Shown in pieces: positions 1-6,218 of a stretch of 13,384 nt of DNA; positions within the stretch are counted from its first letter, which is position 1, and each line of letters starts with the position of its first letter. Location of the stretch: the NCBI GenBank assembly GCA_943325255.2, contig CALPOS020000042.1:1-13384 (forward strand). Reading direction: 5' to 3'. A program made the position numbers and the translations under genes. Source of the DNA: Sphingobacterium thalpophilum. GTDB taxonomy: Bacteria > Bacteroidota > Bacteroidia > Flavobacteriales > Flavobacteriaceae. Below the pieces are notes generated by a model. The model was not told where the DNA came from, ran no database searches, and saw only the letters and a list, made by a program, of their open reading frames with translations.

Positions 1-49
1 AATATCAATAGATAATTTTTTGAATTCATTTAATAGCAATCCAACGGAT

Positions 50-460
50 ATGAAATCTGATTTTTCTCTACCACAAATTATACAGCTTCCGAAAATTACG
101 GATGTTCGTGGAAACCTGTCTTTTTTGCAAAATGAAGATCAAATTCCATTTAATATTAAACGTGTTTTTTGGATTTATGACGTACCTGGAGGTGAAACAA
201 GAGGCGGACACGCTTTCAAGACACAACAAGAATTGATCATTGTTATTAGCGGAAGTATTGATATTGTGGTTATTGATAACGATGGAAAGGAAACTAAGTT
301 TTGTTTGAATCGCTCGTATTCGGGATTGTATATTCCTCCTATGCATTGGCGTCATTTAGAAAATTTTTCTACCAATTCCGTATCGGTGCATTTATCGAGC
401 GCTGATTTTTCAGAAGCCGATTACATTAGAAATTACAATGAATTTATAGATGCTAAATAA
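50..460 (+). CDS. FdtA/QdtA (WxcM-like) cupin, diverged copy 1
   Basis: A 136-residue small cupin of the dTDP-4-keto-6-deoxyglucose 3,4-ketoisomerase family (FdtA/QdtA/WxcM C-terminal type, usually about 135-145 aa). Visible family features are D-x-R-G near residues 18-21, the P-F-x-I-K-R-V strand (33-39), G-L-Y near 92-94, and the C-terminal D-Y-I-R-N-Y (124-129). The R-G-x-H-x-H motif that carries the two active-site histidines of FdtA is here R51-G-G-H54-A-F56, so the second His is Phe. The tyrosine pair after K-R-V is F-W. Both changes suggest weak or altered catalysis. The start was placed at ATG 50 because it aligns with the next gene's N-terminus; an in-frame TTG lies at 20, and the frame stays open to the window edge, so a longer product cannot be excluded. 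It ends 6 nt before a second copy. Family assignment is strong; an active ketoisomerase is doubtful. Confidence 0.8.
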   Translation: MKSDFSLPQIIQLPKITDVRGNLSFLQNEDQIPFNIKRVFWIYDVPGGETRGGHAFKTQQELIIVISGSIDIVVIDNDGKETKFCLNRSYSGLYIPPMHWRHLENFSTNSVSVHLSSADFSEADYIRNYNEFIDAK

Positions 461-466
461 GAGTTT

Positions 467-886
467 ATGAAAACGTCTACTGTATTTGATTGTTCCTTAA
501 TTACCTTACCTATAAATCATCAAGCAAACGGAAACTTAACCTCGGTAAGTAACGGGATTCAAGTTCCTTTCGATATCAAAAGAGTTTATTATTTGTACGA
601 TGTTCCGGGTGGATTTAGTCGTGGCGGTCATGGTCATCTAGAACTGCAACAACTGATTGTTGCACTAAGCGGTAGTTTTGATATCATAGTTGACGATGGA
701 AACGTGAAGCGAACTTTTCATCTTTCGCGGCCTAATGTTGGATTGTATATGCCATCCGGCTTGTGGAGAGAATTGGACAATTTCTCGAGCGGCTCTATTT
801 GCTTTGTTTTGGCTTCCATCGAATATGATGAAAAAGATTATTTTAGAAATTACGATAAATTTACGGAATGGAAATCCTCGAAGTAA
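467..886 (+). CDS. fdtA: dTDP-4-keto-6-deoxyglucose 3,4-ketoisomerase-like (FdtA/QdtA family), copy 2
   Basis: A 139-residue cupin of the FdtA/QdtA family, paralogous to the gene just upstream. Family members move the keto group of dTDP-4-keto-6-deoxyglucose from C4 to C3 in the cytoplasm, giving the substrate for a C3 aminotransferase. This copy keeps R52-G-G-H55-G-H57 with both histidines, the Y-Y pair after K-R-V (41-42) and G-L-Y (92-94). The N-terminal D-x-R-G of the family is replaced by Q-A-N-G (19-22). An FdtB/QdtB-type aminotransferase about 4.2 kb downstream supports a 3-amino-3,6-dideoxyhexose pathway. Whether the product is galacto (FdtA-like) or gluco (QdtA-like) cannot be read from the sequence. 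The 3' end overlaps the next gene by 19 nt. It is the better candidate of the two for the catalytic subunit. Confidence 0.85.
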   Translation: MKTSTVFDCSLITLPINHQANGNLTSVSNGIQVPFDIKRVYYLYDVPGGFSRGGHGHLELQQLIVALSGSFDIIVDDGNVKRTFHLSRPNVGLYMPSGLWRELDNFSSGSICFVLASIEYDEKDYFRNYDKFTEWKSSK

Positions 887-2787
887 ATGCAACGACATAC
901 GCCGAGGCTATTCCTAATCCTTCGCACGTTTTTAATTCAGCGGCATTTAATGCGCTCAATGCGTCAAAATGTGAGGAGGTTTTTTACTTGCTTTTTAAAG
1001 ATTCAAAAATACGTTTGGGAATTATTTTTGGAGTTCAAAACAATATATTAACTTCTCCTTTTTCGGCACCTTTTGGTGGATTTGAGGCAGCTAGTTCAGG
1101 CGTTAGGTTGCAACAAATTGAAGCAGCATTAACCACTTTGCACCAATGGGCAGCAGCAAAAAAAATGGAAGCTATTCGAATTGTATTTCCTTCTTTTTTT
1201 TACAATTCTAACTTGTTGAATAAAGTAGATAACTGCTTGTCAAGGTTTGCTTATGAAAGAACCAACGTTGATTTAAATTATCAGTTTCAGACTTCCAAAT
1301 TTGATGACAATTACGAAAAAGCAATTTGGTACAATGCACAAAAAAACCTAAAGAGAGGTCAAAAAGCCAATCTCACTTTTGAAAAACTTGATTCTATACA
1401 TGGCGAGCAAGCTTATAATATTATTTCGGCCAATAGACGTGCGCGCAATTTTCCGCTGCGAATGTCATGGGAGCAAGTACATGCCACTGCACAAGTTATT
1501 GAGGTCGATTACTTTCTTGTAAAAAAAGAAAATATTTCCATCGGATCTGCCCTCGTTTTTCATGTTGCGCAAGATATTGTGCAAGTGGTGTATTGGGGAG
1601 ATTTACCCGAGTACTCAGACGTAAAGACCATGAATTTTTTGTCATTCCATATTTTTCAATACTATAAAAATCAAGGGATTAAAATTGTAGACATTGGTCC
1701 ATCAACAGAAAACTCGGTACCGAACTACGGTTTATGTGAATTCAAGGAAAGTATTGGCTGCGATATTTTGATAAAAACTGAGTTCTATCACAAATTGGAG
1801 TCGAATTCAGACAATCTAGTCCAATCGCATCTTGGAGCGACAAGCAAATCATTGCGAAGTATTGATGCTAAAGAATACAATTATTTCTTTCCTCATGATG
1901 CAAATCCTTTTATTTCTGAAAAGTTTATTAGTTTGAATGCACATAAAGTTGATCGTATTGTAAGACTAGTAGAAGAGACAGATAAAGTACAAATAGGATT
2001 AATTGCAGGGATAAAAAACGGTGTTTTATGCGCTCCTTTCTCTGCTCCTTTTGGAGGATTTCATTGCAAAGGAGAGAACATTTATACATCCGTGATTGAA
2101 TCATTTATTCAAAATTTGATTGTCTATGCGCAGACGGAAAAAATCAAAGAGATGGATATAACTTTACCGCCAGATATTTACTGTAGGCGTTCAAATGCAA
2201 AAATTGTCAATGCGCTAACTCGATTTGGATTTAAGATGCAATTGCCCGATATCACTAACTGCGTTGATCTTAGAGAATTTAAAAATGTTTACACACATAA
2301 TGCCAGCAGAACCTATTACAATCAAGCGGTAAATAAAAAATTGACATTCGCTGAAGCAACAACTACGCGAGAAAAAGAAAATATCTACGGTATAATAGCG
2401 GATAATCGAGCTAGAATGGGTAGACCAATTTTTATGACGCTCGACGATATTCTTAGAACAAGCACCATTTTCCCAACGGATTTCTTTCAGGTGTTGAATG
2501 ATGCCGGAGATATAACCGCTGGTGCAATACTATATCGACCACACGAAGAAATTGTATATGCACTTTTTTGGGGAGATGCCGTCGAGGGGAGAAGTGACCG
2601 AGCAATGGATTTCTTAATTCTTAAATTGTGGAGTCATTATAAAGCTGCCGGTTATGCTTATATCGATTTAGGAATCTCAACCGAAGCTGGAAATCCTAAT
2701 GAAGGTTTGCTTCGTTTTAAAGAAACACATGAGTGTATTTCTTCATTGCGCTATTCATTTACTTGGACTTTGGAAGAAAAAAGATAG
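868..2787 (+). CDS. Tandem-duplicated GNAT/FemAB-like transferase
   Basis: A 639-residue soluble protein made of two colinear copies of one roughly 310-residue unit. Matching landmarks recur about 325 residues apart: P-F-S-A-P-F-G-G-F at 64-72 and 390-398, an A/S-N-R region near 188-195 and 512-517, W-G-D at 243-245 and 568-570, and N-x-G-L-x-x-F-K-E at 286-294 and 611-619. The last motif and the surrounding strands resemble the C-terminal half of GNAT_6/FemAB-type acyltransferases, which move acyl or aminoacyl groups onto amino groups. The usual member in such loci is, from memory, a single unit of about 300-330 aa. No signal peptide or membrane segment is seen. ATG 868 lies inside the preceding gene (19-nt overlap), suggesting coupled translation. 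Its place between the ketoisomerase and aminotransferase genes suggests it decorates the amino sugar; donor and acceptor are unknown. Confidence 0.7.
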   Translation: MEILEVNATTYAEAIPNPSHVFNSAAFNALNASKCEEVFYLLFKDSKIRLGIIFGVQNNILTSPFSAPFGGFEAASSGVRLQQIEAALTTLHQWAAAKKMEAIRIVFPSFFYNSNLLNKVDNCLSRFAYERTNVDLNYQFQTSKFDDNYEKAIWYNAQKNLKRGQKANLTFEKLDSIHGEQAYNIISANRRARNFPLRMSWEQVHATAQVIEVDYFLVKKENISIGSALVFHVAQDIVQVVYWGDLPEYSDVKTMNFLSFHIFQYYKNQGIKIVDIGPSTENSVPNYGLCEFKESIGCDILIKTEFYHKLESNSDNLVQSHLGATSKSLRSIDAKEYNYFFPHDANPFISEKFISLNAHKVDRIVRLVEETDKVQIGLIAGIKNGVLCAPFSAPFGGFHCKGENIYTSVIESFIQNLIVYAQTEKIKEMDITLPPDIYCRRSNAKIVNALTRFGFKMQLPDITNCVDLREFKNVYTHNASRTYYNQAVNKKLTFAEATTTREKENIYGIIADNRARMGRPIFMTLDDILRTSTIFPTDFFQVLNDAGDITAGAILYRPHEEIVYALFWGDAVEGRSDRAMDFLILKLWSHYKAAGYAYIDLGISTEAGNPNEGLLRFKETHECISSLRYSFTWTLEEKR

Positions 2788-2800
2788 TAGAAAAAAGACT

Positions 2801-2872
2801 AATAGATAATAGATTAATAGATAATAGATTAATAGATAATAGATAATAGATAATAGATAATAGATAATAGAT
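2801..2872 (+). repeat. Ten-copy heptanucleotide tandem repeat (AATAGAT)
   Basis: Ten perfect copies of AATAGAT start at 2801, 2808, 2816, 2823, 2831, 2838, 2845, 2852, 2859 and 2866. A single extra T interrupts the array at 2815 and 2830, so the left part also reads as a 15-bp unit repeated twice. The array fills most of the 86-nt gap between two genes, and the following start codon begins one base after it (ATG 2874). The unit carries TAA/TAG stops that fall in all three forward frames, so nothing can be translated through it. Perfect short tandem repeats like this can change copy number by slippage, which would alter the leader of the downstream gene. Confidence 0.95.
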
Positions 2873-2873
2873 A

Positions 2874-3788
2874 ATGTTTGTCTTAAACCCTGACCCATAT
2901 AGTTTACCAAGTTACCGCATCGGCCCATTCAAAACCGATGACGTTGGGATTAATTCGAAGATGCCAAATGATGATTTTGCTGTTGATTATTTCAACAATC
3001 GTTTTGGAGAAGGCAAATGGCAATACACGTACAATGGGCGGGAAGCCATTCAACTTGCTTTAGAACATTACCAGTTGCAACCGAATGATTTGGTAACTAT
3101 TTTAACCACATCACAAAATTTTTATATCAGTTCGTGTGTTACTAAAACAATCGAATCTTTTTGCCAATGGAATCGTGAAATCGTGCCGGAAACAAAGCTT
3201 ATTTTTGTAAACCACGAATTTGGATTTCCCTATCCAGAAATGGAAAAATTGGTCGCGACCGGTTTGCCGATAATTGAAGATTGCTGTACTACTTTTTTTA
3301 GCCAAGATGATTCAGGAAGGTTAGGGCAGTATAGTGATTTTTCTGCTTTTAGTTTTCCGAAGTTCTTGCCATTGCAAATTGGTGGTTTATTGGTAAATAA
3401 TACCAAACATGCCGTCAATAAAAGTGCAGCGCTTCATGAGAATGAAAAAGAACACATTCAAAACGTGCTTTCTCATTACTTGAAAAAGGAAGATGCTATT
3501 CTGAAAGCTAGAAAGGAAAATTGGGATTATGCCATTGCGCAATTCTCAAAATTAGGACTGACTCCAAGATTTGATGAAGACGCTAAAACAATTCCGTCAG
3601 CCTTGGTATTGAAGAATAACGCAATCATTAAAGATCTCGATCAGTTCAAAACTTTCTTGTACAATCATGGCATTCAAAACAGTGTTTTCTACGGAGAAGA
3701 CGCTTTTTTTATTCCAATACACCAGAGTTTGAGCCGCGAAGACATCGATTATTTTTATGAAGTGATTCAATTTTTTATCCAAAATTAA
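2874..3788 (+). CDS. Short DegT/DnrJ/EryC1-type PLP-dependent aminotransferase-like protein
   Basis: A 304-residue relative of the DegT/DnrJ/EryC1/StrS fold-type-I PLP enzymes, which are usually about 360-400 aa. Landmarks in order are G-R-E-A-I (55-59, start of the large domain), I-I-E-D (133-136, where D136 would contact the PLP ring nitrogen), and S-F-P-K163 followed by G-G at 170-171. K163 has the Lys-to-Gly-Gly spacing of S-F-x-x-x-K...G-G in canonical members, so it is the likely PLP lysine, although the segment before it is shortened. The conserved Gln after the Asp is Thr. The region between the substrate-binding loop and the Asp is also compressed, which accounts for part of the short length. 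The start is fixed: an in-frame TAG lies two codons upstream, inside the heptamer repeat. A methyltransferase follows 12 nt later. The substrate is unknown; a non-sugar or non-transaminating role is possible. Confidence 0.65.
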   Translation: MFVLNPDPYSLPSYRIGPFKTDDVGINSKMPNDDFAVDYFNNRFGEGKWQYTYNGREAIQLALEHYQLQPNDLVTILTTSQNFYISSCVTKTIESFCQWNREIVPETKLIFVNHEFGFPYPEMEKLVATGLPIIEDCCTTFFSQDDSGRLGQYSDFSAFSFPKFLPLQIGGLLVNNTKHAVNKSAALHENEKEHIQNVLSHYLKKEDAILKARKENWDYAIAQFSKLGLTPRFDEDAKTIPSALVLKNNAIIKDLDQFKTFLYNHGIQNSVFYGEDAFFIPIHQSLSREDIDYFYEVIQFFIQN

Positions 3789-3800
3789 AAATCGAGAAAT

Positions 3801-4535
3801 ATGAGCAATCACAATGATTATCAGCTAAATTACCAAAAGCTATCGTTTGAAGACGAGCTCAGAAAGTACCGAATGGAGTATGTGGCTGATTATTTAAAAA
3901 CAATCAAATCAACAAGGATTTTAGAAATTGGATGTGGCAATGATCCCATTCATTTTTACTTCAACGATTTTGAGATTTTGGATTTAATTGAGCCGGGAGA
4001 ACATTTTTACGAATTTACCAAGAGTAAAGTAGCAGATGATCCGAGAATCACCATTCAAAATTGCTTTTTAGAAGAAGCCAATTTACGTGCTAAGAATGAT
4101 TATGATGTGATTATTATTGGTGGATTTCTTCACGAAATTGACAATCCAGAAGAAGTATTAGCTGCAGTAAAAAATGTTGCCAATCCACAGACAAGAGTGA
4201 TCACGTATGTCCCAAATGCGAATTCTTTTCATCGTGTTTTGGCCTTGGAAGCAGGATTTATCAAGTCAAACTATGAGTTTTCTGAAAATGACAAAGCTTT
4301 TGGCAGACGCAATGTTTTTAATCAGCAATCTATTCAGTCCTTATTTAAACACGGTGGTTTTGATACGGTTTTAAGTGACACCTATTTTATAAAACCTTTT
4401 ACGCACGGTCAAATGAATGAACTCATGGAGTCGTCATTTCTCAATGAGGAGCTATTGCGCGGTTTTTTCAAAATGAGCAAGTATCTACCCGATATGGGTT
4501 GCGAGATCTTTTTAGCCGCAAAAATAGCGCAGTAA
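3801..4535 (+). CDS. Class I SAM-dependent methyltransferase
   Basis: A 244-residue cytoplasmic methyltransferase with a Rossmann-like core. Motif I, L-E-I-G-C-G-N-D-P (41-49), is the SAM-binding glycine loop. The acidic residue E64 in I-E-P-G ends the second strand, where it would bind the ribose. Y-D-V-I-I-I-G-G-F-L-H-E-I-D-N-P (101-116) is the post-motif typical of Methyltransf_11/23-type proteins. The C-terminal 100 residues are probably a substrate-recognition segment and give no specific clue. It lies 12 nt after the short PLP gene, so the two are probably co-translated partners. In this locus it could methylate a sugar hydroxyl, an N-acyl substituent or a small precursor. Family is secure; the acceptor is not known. 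Confidence 0.85.
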   Translation: MSNHNDYQLNYQKLSFEDELRKYRMEYVADYLKTIKSTRILEIGCGNDPIHFYFNDFEILDLIEPGEHFYEFTKSKVADDPRITIQNCFLEEANLRAKNDYDVIIIGGFLHEIDNPEEVLAAVKNVANPQTRVITYVPNANSFHRVLALEAGFIKSNYEFSENDKAFGRRNVFNQQSIQSLFKHGGFDTVLSDTYFIKPFTHGQMNELMESSFLNEELLRGFFKMSKYLPDMGCEIFLAAKIAQ

Positions 4536-4594
4536 ATTATCGTTGATATTTATAAGTTTAATTCAAATTTAGCAATACATAATACGAGCAAAAT

Positions 4595-5101
4595 ATGAAT
4601 ATTTCCAACATCCATTTAGGCAAAAACGTTCAAATTGAAATCGATTCCAATGTCAACAACATCATAATTGGCGACAACACCAGAATCGCCAACCGCGTTA
4701 AGATTTTTGGTTCGGAAGCCAACCTGCTAGAAATTGGAAAAAATAGTTATGTTGGTTTGAATTCTTTTATTGAAGGATTTAATTCAAAAGTGATCATTGG
4801 CGATCATGTGAGTATAGCTCCAAATGTCAGTATCATCTCGGGTTCCGGACCCAACGCCTCACCACCAATGCAAAAAGTATTTGGAAACGCTAGAGGCGCC
4901 ATTACTATTGGTAATCATACGTGGATTGGTGGAAATTCTATCATTATGCCAGCGGTTACTTTAGGAAGCTATTGTGTTGTTGCGGCAGGTAGTTTTGTAA
5001 ATAAGTCCTTCCCCGATTATTCTATTGTAGGTGGAACGCCTGCAAAATTGATTAGAACATTAACTCCAAGTGAAATAGAAATACTACACTCCAATGATTA
5101 A
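4595..5101 (+). CDS. Left-handed beta-helix acyltransferase (possible FdtC/QdtC role)
   Basis: A 168-residue hexapeptide-repeat acyltransferase. Imperfect I-G-x-x-x-x turns run from about residue 24 to 135, broken by a loop near 83-97 (S-G-S-G-P-N-A-S-P) that probably helps form the active site. The C-terminal part, W-I-G-G-N...V-A-A-G-S-F-V-N-K-S-F-P and G-G-T-P-A-K (110-151), is the standard CoA-side signature of acetyltransferases such as the maltose/xenobiotic group. The N-H-D-type catalytic His seen in many relatives is not obvious in that loop. Its last 8 nt overlap the FdtB-type aminotransferase gene, so N-acylation of the 3-amino sugar is the natural guess. The 59-nt gap upstream is among the largest here, but no clean TAnnTTTG promoter is seen in it. 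Confidence 0.8.
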   Translation: MNISNIHLGKNVQIEIDSNVNNIIIGDNTRIANRVKIFGSEANLLEIGKNSYVGLNSFIEGFNSKVIIGDHVSIAPNVSIISGSGPNASPPMQKVFGNARGAITIGNHTWIGGNSIIMPAVTLGSYCVVAAGSFVNKSFPDYSIVGGTPAKLIRTLTPSEIEILHSND

Positions 5102-6215
5102 ATTTTTAGATCTTCAAAAAATAAATGCACAATATGCAGCAGAACTGAAGCAAGCCGCTGCAGACGTTATTGATTCCGGTTGGTTCTTAATGGGCGAAAA
5201 GCTCGCAAATTTTGAGAAAGAGCTGTCACAGTATGTAGGCGCCTCTCATGCAATTGGTGTTGCCAACGGTTTGGATGCGTTGCGATTAATCATGAATGCT
5301 TACATCGAATTAGGCGTCATGTCTGAAGGCGATGAAGTTATCGTTCCTGCCAATACGTATATTGCCTCACTACTGGCAATATCCGATAATAATTTAACGC
5401 CAATTTTAGTTGAACCAAGCAATAGCAGTTTCAATCTTGATCTTGATTTAATTGAAAAACACATTACGCCGAAAACCAAAGCCATCATGGTGGTGCATTT
5501 ATATGGTCAAGTTTGTTGGAGTGACGGTTTGGTTGCTTTAGCAAAAAAACACAATTTGAAAATCATCGAAGACAATGCGCAAGCCATTGGCGCGGAATGG
5601 AATGGAATCAAAACCGGGAATTTGGGTGATGCTGCTGGCTTTAGTTTTTATCCAGGCAAGAATTTAGGAGCTTTGGGAGATTCAGGAGCAGTTACCACTA
5701 GCGATCCTGTTTTGGCAGAACAAGTTCGAGCACTTGGGAATTATGGTAGCAAAAAGAAATATGTCAACGAATATCAAGGTCTAAACAGTCGACTCGATGA
5801 AATCCAAGCGGCATTCTTAAGTGTCAAGTTGAAGCATATTGATCGCGAAAATCAATATCGTCGACAGTTGGCATCTTTATATTTGAATGGTATTTCTAAT
5901 ACAAAGATGCAATTGCCTGTTCCGAATAATGGGAATTTTAAGCATGAAGAGAATACAGAACACGTTTGGCATTTGTTTGTGATTCGAACTGCAAATCGAG
6001 AGGAGCTGCAAAATTATTTGACTGAAAATGGGGTGCAGACGTTGATTCACTATCCAATACCGCCCAACAAGCAATTGGCGTACGCTTCTATGAATCATTT
6101 GGATTATCCAATTACAAATGCCATTCATGATGAAGTTTTGAGTTTGCCAATAAGCCCTGTAACTACAGTTGATGAAGTGAATAAAGTCATTGAAATTTTG
6201 AATAATTTTCAATAA
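5094..6215 (+). CDS. fdtB: FdtB/QdtB-type dTDP-3-keto-6-deoxyhexose aminotransferase
   Basis: A full-length (373 aa) DegT/DnrJ/EryC1/StrS sugar aminotransferase. Landmarks are F-L-D-L (4-7), G-V-A-N-G-L-D-A-L-R (55-64), V-P-A-N-T-Y-I-A (84-91), V-H-L-Y-G-Q (134-139), E-D-N-A-Q-A (159-164, with D160 and Q163 at the PLP) and S-F-Y-P-G-K189-N-L-G, where K189 is the Schiff-base lysine. The A-N-T-Y-I-A segment, L-V-E-P and the C-terminal H-Y-P-I-P-P...L-P-I-S-P read like FdtB/QdtB, which put an amino group from glutamate on C3 of dTDP-3-keto-6-deoxyhexose. The two FdtA-type cupins at the left end would supply the substrate. It overlaps the acyltransferase by 8 nt and is followed 3 nt later by the flippase. 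A WbpE role for the third-module pathway is less likely but cannot be excluded. Confidence 0.85.
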   Translation: MIKFLDLQKINAQYAAELKQAAADVIDSGWFLMGEKLANFEKELSQYVGASHAIGVANGLDALRLIMNAYIELGVMSEGDEVIVPANTYIASLLAISDNNLTPILVEPSNSSFNLDLDLIEKHITPKTKAIMVVHLYGQVCWSDGLVALAKKHNLKIIEDNAQAIGAEWNGIKTGNLGDAAGFSFYPGKNLGALGDSGAVTTSDPVLAEQVRALGNYGSKKKYVNEYQGLNSRLDEIQAAFLSVKLKHIDRENQYRRQLASLYLNGISNTKMQLPVPNNGNFKHEENTEHVWHLFVIRTANREELQNYLTENGVQTLIHYPIPPNKQLAYASMNHLDYPITNAIHDEVLSLPISPVTTVDEVNKVIEILNNFQ

Positions 6216-6218
6216 GTA

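Noticed and set aside
20..49. TTG start at 20 giving ten extra residues on the first cupin
   Set aside because: ATG 50 matches the N-terminal length of the paralogue at 467 and of known FdtA; the extra residues (Asn/Ser rich) look like leader. The frame is open to the window edge, so a start outside cannot be fully excluded.
1158..1201. Runs of eight A (1158-1165) and eight T (1194-1201) in the double GNAT gene, and similar runs at 10113 and 11531, as phase-variation tracts
   Set aside because: All lie inside intact frames, and 8-base A/T homopolymers are common at this base composition; nothing marks them as contingency loci.
2801..2872. CRISPR-like or site-specific repeat array
   Set aside because: The units are 7 bp, contiguous and without spacers, so this is a simple tandem repeat rather than a CRISPR array or recombination site.
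4536..4594. Possible TAnnTTTG promoter before the first acyltransferase (TAAGTTTA)
   Set aside because: It has one mismatch, and no TTG/TTTG lies at the expected distance of about 19 nt upstream; such near-matches are expected by chance in A/T-rich DNA.
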